This document shows positions 34,493 through 43,245 of a DNA stretch of 64,000 nt, in pieces. Numbering within the stretch: the first letter of the stretch is position 1; each line of letters opens with the position of its first letter. The DNA comes from Halogeometricum sp. S3BR5-2. Lineage in GTDB: Archaea > Halobacteriota > Halobacteria > Halobacteriales > Haloferacaceae. The notes beneath the pieces were generated by a model that worked only from the letters and a program-made list of their open reading frames with translations, ran no database searches and was not told where the DNA came from. The stretch is taken from assembly GCF_031624635.1 (NCBI RefSeq), contig NZ_JAMQOQ010000001.1:558001-622000 (forward strand), in the 5' to 3' direction. A program made the translations under genes and the position numbers.

Positions 34493-34929
34493 CCTCGCTC
34501 GCGGCCGACGACCGGGCGCAGACGGTGCAGGACTTCACGCTTGGAATCAGCGTCTTCCTCCTCGCGGCGGCGACGACGTTCGCGTTCGTCCCCGCGGTGT
34601 ACGCGCCGTTCGACACGCCGGTCGAGAGCGGCGACGCCGCCCGCGCGGAGCGAATCGCCATCGACGTGCGAGAGCGCATCACCGACGAGTCGGGGGTGAG
34701 AGTGGACGCCGACGCGAGCGACGCCTTCTTCGACGCGGAGACGGCGGCGTCGCTCCGGGCGACGTACGGACTCGCCCCACGGAAGCGCGTGAGCGTCGAG
34801 TTGGTCGGCGCGGGCGCGCGGGCGGGCGACGACTACGCCGGAGAGCCGACGGCGTCGGTGACGCGCGTCGTTACCGGCCCCGGTGCCGAGTGCGACCCCT
34901 CGTGTTCGCTCGTCGTGAGGGTGTGGTGA
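34489..34929 (+). CDS. Pilin-like protein 1 of the secretion operon
   Basis: This 146-residue protein carries a class III (pilin-type) signal region: Asp-Arg-Ala-Gln (residues 8-11) just before a hydrophobic segment TLGISVFLLAAATTFAFV. A small acidic ectodomain follows with two Cys near the end (ECDPSCSL). The Asp-Arg-[Gly/Ala]-[Gln/Val/Leu] junction is shared by the next four genes and suggests cleavage by the archaeal prepilin peptidase. It starts on the TadC gene's stop (ATGA). The family number (DUF7287-type) is from memory. Confidence 0.75.
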   Translation: MTSLAADDRAQTVQDFTLGISVFLLAAATTFAFVPAVYAPFDTPVESGDAARAERIAIDVRERITDESGVRVDADASDAFFDAETAASLRATYGLAPRKRVSVELVGAGARAGDDYAGEPTASVTRVVTGPGAECDPSCSLVVRVW

Positions 34930-35621
34930 TGGCCGACGGAAACGGCGACCGCGGACAGGCGTTCACGCTGGAGGGCGTCGCCGCCGCCATCGTCCTCCTC
35001 TCGGGCGTCCTCCTCGCCTATCAGGCCATCGTGCTCACGCCGACGACGGCGGGCACCGTCGACCGGGACGTGAAGTCCCACCTGCGGACCGAGGCGCAAG
35101 ACGTCCTCGACATCGGACACGAGGAGGGCGAACTGCGGGCCGTCGCCCTCCTGTGGGACGCCTCCGCCAACGGGAGCGTCGGCGCGTTTCCGGAGTCGAA
35201 CTCCTCCACCTCGGACTCGTGGTCGTACACGAACGCGTCCGGCTACGTCGAGTTCGGCCCGAGCGGCGAGATAAACGGGTACGGTCCCCCTGGTCGGATG
35301 CACGAACTGCTGAACGACTCGTTCACCGAGCAGGGGTACGTCTACAACGTCTACTTCGACTACCGCGACGCCGCCGACCCGACGACGACGCGCACCGTCG
35401 CCGTCGTCGACCGGGGGACGCCGACGGACAACGCCGTCACCGCGAGCGTGACGGTCACGTTGTACGACCACATGCGCCTCCACCGAATCGACGACGCCGG
35501 CGGGACGGCGCGGCCGGTCCCGACGGCGACGACGCTCGCCGACGCCGACGGCCGGTTCTACGCCGGCGACCTGTCCGGTCCGGTGTACAACGTCGTCACG
35601 GTGCGGGTGGTGGTGTGGTGA
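34929..35621 (+). CDS. Pilin-like protein 2 of the secretion operon
   Basis: The 230-residue protein starts MADGNGDRGQAFTLEGVAAA. The Arg8-Gly9 junction is followed by Gln and a hydrophobic helix (VAAAIVLLSGVLLAYQAIVL) with a Glu at the position typical of pilins. The ectodomain has many Asn-x-Ser/Thr sites and beta-strand character, ending VVTVRVVVW. The start codon shares one base with the previous stop (TGATG), so translation is coupled. It is likely a minor pilin or pilus-associated surface protein. Confidence 0.75.
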   Translation: MADGNGDRGQAFTLEGVAAAIVLLSGVLLAYQAIVLTPTTAGTVDRDVKSHLRTEAQDVLDIGHEEGELRAVALLWDASANGSVGAFPESNSSTSDSWSYTNASGYVEFGPSGEINGYGPPGRMHELLNDSFTEQGYVYNVYFDYRDAADPTTTRTVAVVDRGTPTDNAVTASVTVTLYDHMRLHRIDDAGGTARPVPTATTLADADGRFYAGDLSGPVYNVVTVRVVVW

Positions 35622-37501
35622 CGCGGTTCCGACGCGAGGGCGCGCCGCGCCGCGACAGGGGGCAACTCCTCCTCGCCGGTTCAGTCGCCGTCGCCGTCGT
35701 GTTCATCGGCCTCGTCGTGGTCCTCAACGCGGGCCTGTACACGGCGAACGTCTCGCCGCGCGCGGGCGTCGACTCCGCCGGTGACGCCGGGACGGCTATC
35801 GATTCGGCGCGCCGCGACGTCGGAACGCTCGTGGTGGCCTCCTCGTACCGCGTGGTCGACGGGCGGACGTACCTCCACCCCTCGCGCCTCGCGGACAACC
35901 TCACCGCCTACGAGGAGTACTACGGCGCGGCGGTGGCCTCGACGGGGAACGGCGCCGTCACCGTCTCCCTGAACGGGACGACAACCGGGTCGCACTCGCT
36001 GGTGGCGCAGACGGACCGGTCGCGGGCGTTCACGAGTCCGGGCGGCGCGGAGAACTGGACCGTCGTCTCGGACGCGGGGGAACTCACCGAGTTCAACGTC
36101 ACCGTTCTGCGCTTCCCCGTCCACCGGGCGCAGAACGCGACGGCGCGCGTCGTCGTCGACGACGGGACCGACCGCTGGCGCCTGTCGACGTACTGGGACA
36201 ACCCGCGGAACGAGGCGCGCGTCCTCGTCGAGGAACCGGACGGCACCGTCACTGACTGCGTGTTCCCCCAGTCCGGCCGGCGGAACGACACCGGCGTCCG
36301 CGTCGACATCAGCGGAGGAGAGATTCACGCCCCCTGCGCCGACGGCGACGACTCGTTCCGCCCGCCGGACGAGACGCTGAGCGGCGACTACGACGTACGG
36401 TTCGTCCACGACGGACCCGGGGCGACCGACCGGATGACGGGCACGTACGGGTTCGTGACCGACGGCGACCCGCACGCCGGGTTCGCCGGCGACGTCGGAC
36501 CCGCGCCGTTCGTCGTCCCCGAACTCGAATCGGCGACGGCGGACGTGGCGTTCTACTCGGCGAGCGTCGACGCCGAGACGACGGTGACGGTCACGCCCAA
36601 CGACGGCCTCCCGTTCGCCCTCGCCTCGCCGCCGACGGAAGGCTTCGACACCGTCCCGGGGACGGCGCCCGATTCCGGCGGCCTCGCCGGCGGCACCGGC
36701 CTCGTCGCCGGCGGGATGACGTTCGCGACGGGCGCGGGCGACCGCGTGGCGACGCTCGCGGAGAACGGACAGGCCGCGGCGACGTACAACGCGACGGGCG
36801 TCGTCGCGGTGGGCTCTCAGCGGGCCGACTTCGACGGCGACGGCTACCCCGACGCGGCGTTCGTCGACGGCGCCGGGCGCCTCTCGGTCGTCGACGGCAA
36901 CGACGCCGGGCCGCGGACGCTCGCCTCCGGCGCCGCCGACCGGCGCTTCGTCGTCACCGACTGGGGCGGCAGCCTCTCGGTGTACTACACCACCTCGTCG
37001 GGGCAACTCCGCCGCGCGGCGCCCGGCGAACCGTCGACGGTCGTCCCGGGCGTCGACGCCTCGGCGGTGGCCGGCGCGGGCGACGTGGACGGCGACGGCG
37101 CAGAGGAGTTGGTGTACGTCGACGACTCCGCGGGCGCGGTGCGGTATCTCGAACTCGACGGGTCGGTGAGCGACGGCGGTCCGTCGGTCGCCGGTCCCGA
37201 CGCCGTCGGACGGCCGTTCGACGCGGACGGCGACGGCGACGAGGAGGTGCCGTTCTTCGACGGGAGCGAGATCGCGCTGTACGACGAGGACGGCGTCGAC
37301 TCCCTGGGGAGTACGGCGGGCGAGGCGACGGCGACGAGCCTCGGCGTCCTCGACCTCGACCTCGACAGCGACGAGGAGGTCGTGTACGTCGACGCCGACG
37401 GCGAGTTGCGGGCGGTCGACGTCGCCGACGACGCCGCGAGCGCCGTGGTCGACGACGACGGCGACCCCGTCGCGGCCGACGGGGGGGCGGGGGTGGCCTG
37501 A
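35618..37501 (+). CDS. Pilin-like protein 3 with four calcium-loop repeats
   Basis: This is a 627-residue protein starting at GTG 35618, which overlaps the previous stop (GTGA). Arg14-Gly15-Gln16 precede one membrane helix (AGSVAVAVVFIGLVVVLNAG). A beta-rich region follows with many Asn-x-Thr sites and four Cys. From about residue 400, four Asp-rich loops recur: DFDGDGYPD (404), DVDGDGAEE (489), DADGDGDEE (535) and DLDLDSDEE (579), each followed by a Val/Tyr/Phe-Asp strand. Such DxDxDG loops bind calcium in FG-GAP/VCBS propellers and integrin-like proteins. It may be a surface adhesin carried by the pilus. Confidence 0.72.
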   Translation: MTRFRREGAPRRDRGQLLLAGSVAVAVVFIGLVVVLNAGLYTANVSPRAGVDSAGDAGTAIDSARRDVGTLVVASSYRVVDGRTYLHPSRLADNLTAYEEYYGAAVASTGNGAVTVSLNGTTTGSHSLVAQTDRSRAFTSPGGAENWTVVSDAGELTEFNVTVLRFPVHRAQNATARVVVDDGTDRWRLSTYWDNPRNEARVLVEEPDGTVTDCVFPQSGRRNDTGVRVDISGGEIHAPCADGDDSFRPPDETLSGDYDVRFVHDGPGATDRMTGTYGFVTDGDPHAGFAGDVGPAPFVVPELESATADVAFYSASVDAETTVTVTPNDGLPFALASPPTEGFDTVPGTAPDSGGLAGGTGLVAGGMTFATGAGDRVATLAENGQAAATYNATGVVAVGSQRADFDGDGYPDAAFVDGAGRLSVVDGNDAGPRTLASGAADRRFVVTDWGGSLSVYYTTSSGQLRRAAPGEPSTVVPGVDASAVAGAGDVDGDGAEELVYVDDSAGAVRYLELDGSVSDGGPSVAGPDAVGRPFDADGDGDEEVPFFDGSEIALYDEDGVDSLGSTAGEATATSLGVLDLDLDSDEEVVYVDADGELRAVDVADDAASAVVDDDGDPVAADGGAGVA

Positions 37502-37502
37502 C

Positions 37503-37958
37503 GTGGACGACCGCGCGCTCTCCTCGCCGATGACGCACGTGCTGACCATCGCCATCGTCACCGTCCTCGTCAGCGGCCTCCTCGTCGCCGCGGGGTCGAC
37601 GCTCGCCGACCAGCGGGAACACGCCGCCGAGGAGCAGTTGGAGACCATCGGTCACCGACTCTCGCTGGAACTCGCCACGGCGGAGCGACTCGCCGCGCGC
37701 GGGACCGGCGGGACGGCGACGCTGCGCGCCGACCACGTCGACCGGGTGACCGGCCGGTTCTACACCGTGCGGCTGACCGACGACCCGGACGCCTGCGGCG
37801 GCGTCGAACCCTGCCTCGTCCTGCAGTCTTCGGACCCGGACGCCCGCGTCGCGGTGCCCGTCCGCGTGGACGCGGCGGTGACGGAGTCCACCGTTCCGGG
37901 CGGCCGCGTCGTCGTCGTCCACGACGGCGGCGCCGTCAGGCTGGAGGCGAGCGCATGA
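37503..37958 (+). CDS. Pilin-like protein 4 of the secretion operon
   Basis: This 151-residue protein starts at GTG 37503, one base after the previous TGA. It has Asp3-Arg4-Ala5-Leu6, the same junction class, then a membrane helix (MTHVLTIAIVTVLVSGLLVAAG). A short helical stalk (EQLETIGHRLSLELATAERL) and a beta-rich head with two Cys (ACGGVEPCLV) follow. Size and layout fit a minor pilin. Its stop overlaps the next start (ATGA). Confidence 0.72.
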   Translation: MDDRALSSPMTHVLTIAIVTVLVSGLLVAAGSTLADQREHAAEEQLETIGHRLSLELATAERLAARGTGGTATLRADHVDRVTGRFYTVRLTDDPDACGGVEPCLVLQSSDPDARVAVPVRVDAAVTESTVPGGRVVVVHDGGAVRLEASA

Positions 37959-38713
37959 GCGGACGGCTCGACGACCGGGCGGTGAGCGAGACGCTGGGGT
38001 TCATCCTGACGTTCTCCGTCGTCGTCGCCTCCGTCGGCGTCGTCTACACCGTCGGCTTCGGCGCCGTCACGGACCTGCAGGACGCCGAGCAGGACGCGAA
38101 CGCCGAGCGAGCCATCGGCGCCCTCGCGGAGAGCTTCGGCGACGTCGAGCGCGGCGCCGCCCCCGCGCAGGCGGGCGAGGTCAGACTCGGCGGGTCGCGC
38201 CTCCGCCTGGCCGACGGCGAGGAGATGACCGTCTCCGTCGGCGGCGGCGGCGCGCCGTACGTCCACGCGACGACGCCCGGCGCCCTCGTCTTCTCCGACG
38301 AGGACGTCGCCGTCGCCTACGTCTCGGGGATGGTCGTCCGGACCGACCGAACGGAGGACGGAGACGTGCTCGGCCGGTCGCTGGTCGAGCGGCCGTCGTT
38401 CGCCTGCCGGCCCGAACAGGCGACGGTGTCGCTGGTCGTCCTCAGGGCGGCGGGGGGCGCGGAGAACCCGGACGTGCGGACCGACGGCTCGGTGCTCGTG
38501 ACCGGGAGCGCGGAGTCGCGGAGCCTGCTGTACCCGGCGACGGGGACGTCGCCGAACGCCTCAACGGTGACGATAGACGCCGGCGCCTACGCCGACGCGA
38601 TGGCGCCGTCGATGGCGGAGTCGGGGTGGACCCGGAGCGGCGACGAGTTCACCTGTTCGACCGAGCGCGTCTACGTGACGCGGACGCTCCTGCGCGTCTC
38701 GTTCGTGTCGTAG
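37955..38713 (+). CDS. Pilin-like protein 5, archaeal type IV pilin N-terminus
   Basis: This 252-residue protein carries the clearest archaeal type IV pilin N-terminus: Asp-Arg-Ala-Val-Ser-Glu-Thr (7-13) followed by LGFILTFSVVVASVGVVYTV. The Arg8-Ala9 bond is the expected prepilin-peptidase cut. A helical stalk and a beta-rich head follow, with two Cys (FACRPE, FTCSTE). It is the last gene of the operon, ending 42 bp before the convergent sixth pilin-like gene. Confidence 0.78.
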   Translation: MSGRLDDRAVSETLGFILTFSVVVASVGVVYTVGFGAVTDLQDAEQDANAERAIGALAESFGDVERGAAPAQAGEVRLGGSRLRLADGEEMTVSVGGGGAPYVHATTPGALVFSDEDVAVAYVSGMVVRTDRTEDGDVLGRSLVERPSFACRPEQATVSLVVLRAAGGAENPDVRTDGSVLVTGSAESRSLLYPATGTSPNASTVTIDAGAYADAMAPSMAESGWTRSGDEFTCSTERVYVTRTLLRVSFVS

Positions 38714-38755
38714 CCGACCGGGAAGCGAGAGAGAGAGAGAACGAGAGCGGGGTCG

Positions 38756-40219
38756 TCAACCGCTGACGACTCGGACCTGGTTGGCCGCGATGTGGACGTG
38801 GAAGTCGGTCCCGGCCGACTGCGCCCGTTCGAGTTCGAACAGCACGACGGCATCGTTGTAGTCGGGGTCGCCCGACCCCGCGGCCGCCTCGGGCGTCGCG
38901 TCGGGGTCGGAGAGTTCGTAGAGGAAGACGGCTTGGTTCTCGTCCAGTCGGAGGCGGCCGTCCTCGTCTATCTTGTCGCCTAAAATCTCCTCGAGACCGA
39001 GTTGGTACGGCGCCGCCTCCTCGAACGACGGCACCCTGTCGCCGTCGCCGAGGACGACGAGGTTCGGATCGTCCGTCGTCGAATCGATGCTGATGCGCTC
39101 GCCGTCGTTCGGGTAGCGGCCGTCGGTGTCGCGCGGGCGGACCTGGTAGTAGGTGTCGCCGTTCCGCTCGACGGTGCGGTTGTCGGCCCACTCGTTGTCG
39201 GCGGCGTACCACGACGTCGCCTCGACGCTCACCGTCGACCCCGCCTCGCCGTCGAACGAGTAGGACCACTGCTCGGGTTTATCCGGGTCGTTCAGGTCCT
39301 TCGCGATTATCTCGTCGGCGTACGGGTCGGGGTTCGCCGGCCACGGCTCAACCGCCTCGCCGTCGATTCGGACGCTGAAGTTGATGGGCGCGTAGTAGAT
39401 GCGGCCCCAACTCGACCCCGACAGCTCCGTCGCGAGAACGTCGACGCGCGCGGAGAAGTTGCGCTGGATGGTGACGTTGCTCGACCCGCTCTGCCACACT
39501 TCACCGAGGCCGGTGAGATGCGTCGAGACGGTTCGCTCGTCGTCGTCGTACGTCATCTCTCCGCCGACGCGCTTCTCGAAGAACTCCCCCCACGCCCGGT
39601 AGTAGGCGCTCTGCTCGACGGTCACCGTCATGTTCTGCGGCTGCGCGCAGGCCGGTTTCGAGAGCTCCTCGCGGACCTGTCGGGCGAGTTCGCGCGAGGC
39701 GGCGACGTCTTTCGTCGCCGTCAGCCGGTTCGTCTGGCCGTCAAGGGGACCCGAGAGGCTCACCATCGGGAAGTTCACCGTCCCGTCGCGGTACTGGAGG
39801 TCCGGCGGCGACACCATCTCGGCCCCCTCGGCGGTGGTGCGCCAGACGCCGCCGCCCTCGTAGGCGACGGTCCGCCCGTCGTCCAGTTCGCGGACGATGC
39901 TCCCCATCGTCACGTTGACCCGACAGGCCGGGTCATCGTTCATCGTCACCACGAACCGGGAGTCGTCGCGAACGGTGACGCTCTCGTCGGCGCCGCCGAA
40001 CAGGACGACCTGTCCGCTCTCCTCTTTGTACGCGACGCGGCTCAACCGGGAGTCCGCCTGACGCATCGACTGGACGGCGTTCTCCCCGTCCGTCTCCACC
40101 GACACGTCCCGGAGGGCCAGCGACCCGATGTAGACGGTGATGGTCGCGGTGGTGGCGACGAGTCCGACGAGGAGGACGACGCCGAGAACCTCCGATTGCG
40201 CGCGCGCGTTCGATGCCAT
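38756..40219 (-). CDS. Convergent pilin-like protein (DUF7289-type)
   Basis: The 487-residue protein begins MASNARAQSEVLGVVLLVGL, an archaeal pilin N-terminus (Arg6-Ala7-Gln8). It has a conserved Glu in the hydrophobic helix, a stalk, and a large beta-rich ectodomain with two Cys regions (DPACRVNV, KPACAQ), many Asn-x-Ser/Thr sites and little Lys. It is on the opposite strand, stops 42 bp from the operon's last gene, and has its own promoter region facing 40220-40325. It is likely a larger pilin or pilus-associated surface protein that joins the same machine. The DUF number is from memory. Confidence 0.75.
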   Translation of the reverse strand: MASNARAQSEVLGVVLLVGLVATTATITVYIGSLALRDVSVETDGENAVQSMRQADSRLSRVAYKEESGQVVLFGGADESVTVRDDSRFVVTMNDDPACRVNVTMGSIVRELDDGRTVAYEGGGVWRTTAEGAEMVSPPDLQYRDGTVNFPMVSLSGPLDGQTNRLTATKDVAASRELARQVREELSKPACAQPQNMTVTVEQSAYYRAWGEFFEKRVGGEMTYDDDERTVSTHLTGLGEVWQSGSSNVTIQRNFSARVDVLATELSGSSWGRIYYAPINFSVRIDGEAVEPWPANPDPYADEIIAKDLNDPDKPEQWSYSFDGEAGSTVSVEATSWYAADNEWADNRTVERNGDTYYQVRPRDTDGRYPNDGERISIDSTTDDPNLVVLGDGDRVPSFEEAAPYQLGLEEILGDKIDEDGRLRLDENQAVFLYELSDPDATPEAAAGSGDPDYNDAVVLFELERAQSAGTDFHVHIAANQVRVVSG

Positions 40220-40325
40220 GGTCGCCTATGGGGTGCCGAGAACATTATTCTGTTGCAAAAGTTAACTGACAAGGATAGTAGAATGTCTCGAAGAAGTGAT
40301 AACACGGGCGGCCGCAAAGAGGCGC

Positions 40326-40685
40326 ATGGCTGATGCGTCCCCTCGACCCGGTCGGCTCTCGACGCGCACCCGAATCGCCCTCGCCGCGTTCTGCGCGCTC
40401 GTGATGTTGTATAGCTTCGTCATCGCCGGGCAGATACTGCTCGGCGTCCTCGCCTGCGCGTTCGTCGTCACCGCCGTCGTCGCGTACAAACTCGTCGGCG
40501 CGTTCTACCGCTTCGTCGACGCCACCGAACGCATCGCCGCGGCGTTGGAGTCGAGAGAGGGGACGGGTCGGACGACCGGCGGCGACTCACGCGGCGGGAA
40601 TCGGGCGGCCCGGTCCGATGACCCGGGAGAACGGACGGAAACGGCCGACGGCCGGTCCCGCGACCACCTCGAAGACCGGTGGTGA
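40326..40685 (+). CDS. Two-helix membrane protein
   Basis: The protein is 119 residues from ATG 40326 (MADASPRPGRLSTRTRIALA). An in-frame start at 40296 would add ten residues. Two helices (IALAAFCALVMLYSFVIAGQ and LLGVLACAFVVTAVVAYKL) precede a cytoplasmic amphipathic stretch (FYRFVDATERIAAALE) and a polar tail. It is divergent from the sixth pilin-like gene and convergent with the FNT transporter. The role is unknown. Confidence 0.65.
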   Translation: MADASPRPGRLSTRTRIALAAFCALVMLYSFVIAGQILLGVLACAFVVTAVVAYKLVGAFYRFVDATERIAAALESREGTGRTTGGDSRGGNRAARSDDPGERTETADGRSRDHLEDRW

Positions 40686-40719
40686 GGCGGCCCGAGTCCG
40701 TCGGCGGCCCCACCGTCGG

Positions 40720-41544
40720 TCACTCCAACTCGACGTGTTGCTCCTCGCCCGGGCGCGAGGCGTGGCCGTAGTTGAGGAGGCCGACGAAGACGGACCCGCC
40801 GACGACGTTGCCGAGCGTGGTCCAGACGAGGAAGTGGGCGAGTCCGGCGGGGCCGACGCCCTGACCCAGGAGGAGCGCCGTCAGCACCTCCGTCGTGCCG
40901 AGGATGCTGTGGTGGAACGGGCCGAACCCGATGAGCGCGGTGACGAGGAGGACGAACAGGATGCGCCCGACGGTGTCGCGGCTGGCGGCCGACAGCCACG
41001 TGACGAGTCCCATCAGCCACCCGGCGACGACGCCGCTGAGGAGGACGACCCACCACGGGTGGGGGACGAGTGCGCCCGCGAGCGCCCCGAACGACGATGA
41101 GTCGACGACGCCCATCGCCGGCCCGAGCGTCGCCGCGAGCGCCGAGAAGGCGACGCAGCCGAGCAGGTTGCCGACGTAGGTGACCCCCCAGACGCGTCCG
41201 AGTTCGCCGAGGGACGCCCGGCCGTCGACCACCGGGAGGATGGCCATCGTCGAGTGCGCGGTGAACAGTTCGGTCTGGCCGACGACGACGAACAGGAACG
41301 CGATGGAGGAGATACCCGCCAGCACCGTCTGCTGGACGAGCGTCGACTCGAACCCGCCGGAGAACGTCAGCGCCATCGCCATGAACAGCGCGCCGAAACT
41401 CAGGTTGAGGCCCGCGGCGAACGCCGAGAGGAACACCCCTCCGACGGGCCGGTGAATCTCCTGTAGCGCGTTCTCCATCTCGCGTTCGAGGATGTGCCGA
41501 TACGACAGCGTCGCGCCGGAGTACTCCGACTCGTCCGAACTCAT
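40720..41544 (-). CDS. Formate/nitrite transporter family channel
   Basis: This 274-residue FNT channel has six membrane helices. They include GGVFLSAFAAGLNLSFGALF (the FNT first helix with a conserved Gly/Asn pattern), FVVVGQTELFTAHSTMAIL (the FNT signature region), and GVVAGWLMGLVTWL. FNT proteins form pentameric channels for formate, nitrite or hydrosulfide. The substrate is not readable. It starts MSSDESEYSGATLSYRHILE, a charged cytoplasmic N-terminus. It is divergent from the beta-helix gene. Confidence 0.88.
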   Translation of the reverse strand: MSSDESEYSGATLSYRHILEREMENALQEIHRPVGGVFLSAFAAGLNLSFGALFMAMALTFSGGFESTLVQQTVLAGISSIAFLFVVVGQTELFTAHSTMAILPVVDGRASLGELGRVWGVTYVGNLLGCVAFSALAATLGPAMGVVDSSSFGALAGALVPHPWWVVLLSGVVAGWLMGLVTWLSAASRDTVGRILFVLLVTALIGFGPFHHSILGTTEVLTALLLGQGVGPAGLAHFLVWTTLGNVVGGSVFVGLLNYGHASRPGEEQHVELE

Positions 41545-41656
41545 CTGATTCTCCGATGTTTCTCGCGGCCGGTGTAACGGTCTTTCGGCGGGTGGATCTG
41601 TCTCGAGGGGGATAGATTAACCGCCGCGGGACGGGCTCGCTTTCGGATATCGTGCC

Positions 41657-41664
41657 AATTACTA
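41657..41664 (+). promoter_or_regulatory. TATA-like box of the beta-helix gene
   Basis: AATTACTA is centred about 30 bp before the ATG at 41691 and is the only AT-rich word in the immediate upstream region. Confidence 0.45.
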
Positions 41665-41690
41665 ACACTTGACCAGACTATCTGCTCCAG

Positions 41691-43163
41691 ATGGAACCCG
41701 AGGGCGTGCCATCGAGACGAGACGTGCTGAAGGCCGGGGCGGCGGCCGCCGGACTCGCGGCCTGGGGGTCGTTCCCGGCCGCCGCCGCGGGCGCGACGGG
41801 GATATCCGGTCCGACGACCATCACCGAACCCGGCGACTACGTTCTCACCGCCGACGTCGACGCCGAACGCGGTCCCGCCGCCCTCGACGTCGCGGCGAGC
41901 GACGTCACCGTCGACGGGCAGGGTCACACCGTCGGCAACGCGAGCGGAGAGTGCATCAGCGTCTACCGCGGCGCGAACGACGTGACCGTGAAGAACGTGC
42001 GCGTCTCCGGCGAACGGAACGGAGTACACGTAGCGGGCGACGACGCCACCCTGTTCAACGTCCTCGCGGAGGGCAACGGCGAGTCCGGCGTCCACCTCTC
42101 CGGCGGGAAGCGGGCGCGAACCGAGTCGTGTCTCCTCCGCGAGAACGGGCGGTACGGCCTCACCGGGGCCGACAGCCGGGAGTACGGGAGCGCCGACGAC
42201 GCGCTGGTTCGCGCGTGTCTCGTCGCCGACAACGGCTACGCCGGCCTCGCGTTCCGGCGCACGACGGGCGTCGCCGTCGAACGCTGTCTCGTCGCCGACA
42301 ACGGCGTCGCGGTTCCGAACCGGGGACACGGCGTCGAATTGATCGGGGACACCGACGACCTGCGGGTGGCGGACAACCAACTGCTCTCGAACGCCGCGGA
42401 CGGCGTCGGGGGGCCCGCCGGCGACGTAAGGGGTCTCAACGCCGTCGGCAACGTCGTCGCGGACAACGAGCGTGTCGGATTCAGGTTCGACGACCTCTCC
42501 AACGCGGACGTGAAGCGGAACACGTTCGCGCGCAACGAGGTCGGACTCGAAGCGTACGCGACCGACTCGCGCGTCCTGCACAACCAGTTCGTCGACGACG
42601 ATTTCGGGGGAAGCTACACCGACTCGACCGTGCGCGGCAACCGAATCGTCGGGGGCAGCGTGAGCGTCGGCGACTTCATACGAAGCGTGGTCGTCGAGAA
42701 CCTCGTCGTCGGGGCCGACGACGACGGGGTCTCCCTCGTGTCGATGATAGACAGCGAGTTCGGGTCGAACACCGTCGTCGGATGCGGCGGGGACGGCGTC
42801 GCGACGGCGCAGTGTTACGGGTGCGACGTGCAGTGGAACACCTTCTCGAACAACGCCGAAGAGGGGTTCTCGATAACGTGGGGTTCCGACTCGACGTTCA
42901 AGTTCAACACCGTGTTCGGCAACGGCGGTGACGGACTCAAACTGACCGCGTCCGAGGACGAACCCGGCGCGTTCGTCGTCCGCAAGAACACCGTGAGCGC
43001 GAACGGCGGGGTGGGCGTCCTCCTGCGCGACGCCGCGGGCAGTCGGGTCACCCGCAACGTCGTCTGCGCGAACGACCGCGGCATCGACGTCTCCGCGCCG
43101 ATGGACGACGTCGACCCCGCCGAACTCGAAGAGAACGTGGTCGAGAACAACTACGTGTGCTGA
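41691..43163 (+). CDS. Tat-exported right-handed beta-helix protein (NosD-like)
   Basis: This 490-residue exported protein has a twin-arginine signal (SRRDVLKAGAAAAGLAAWG, residues 8-26). After a short linker it is almost entirely a parallel beta-helix with tandem 22-26-residue rungs, such as NDVTVKNVRVSGERNGVHV, SGVHLSGGKRARTESCLLRE and NGGVGVLLRDAAGSRVTRN. Repeated Asn/Gly turns and short Val/Leu strands mark each rung. Pectate-lyase/NosD-type folds bind or cut polysaccharides, or deliver cofactors, but no catalytic site is recognisable. It probably acts in the exterior or at the surface. Confidence 0.85.
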   Translation: MEPEGVPSRRDVLKAGAAAAGLAAWGSFPAAAAGATGISGPTTITEPGDYVLTADVDAERGPAALDVAASDVTVDGQGHTVGNASGECISVYRGANDVTVKNVRVSGERNGVHVAGDDATLFNVLAEGNGESGVHLSGGKRARTESCLLRENGRYGLTGADSREYGSADDALVRACLVADNGYAGLAFRRTTGVAVERCLVADNGVAVPNRGHGVELIGDTDDLRVADNQLLSNAADGVGGPAGDVRGLNAVGNVVADNERVGFRFDDLSNADVKRNTFARNEVGLEAYATDSRVLHNQFVDDDFGGSYTDSTVRGNRIVGGSVSVGDFIRSVVVENLVVGADDDGVSLVSMIDSEFGSNTVVGCGGDGVATAQCYGCDVQWNTFSNNAEEGFSITWGSDSTFKFNTVFGNGGDGLKLTASEDEPGAFVVRKNTVSANGGVGVLLRDAAGSRVTRNVVCANDRGIDVSAPMDDVDPAELEENVVENNYVC

Positions 43164-43245
43164 GCGGACGGTCGCGGTCCGAACGTCCCGTCGACCGTTC
43201 GCCGCCGTCCCAACAGCCAAGGGGTCCCCCGACGCAGCGTAACCG

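Noticed and set aside
35681-37648. Long open frame antisense to the calcium-loop pilin-like gene
   Set aside because: It is Arg/Val-rich and lacks any family motif, and the sense strand holds a coupled operon gene. High-GC genomes give such shadows.
28493-40219. An integrated mobile element at tRNA-Arg
   Set aside because: No integrase, transposase, relaxase or direct repeat of the tRNA end was found, and the operon has ordinary chromosomal composition.
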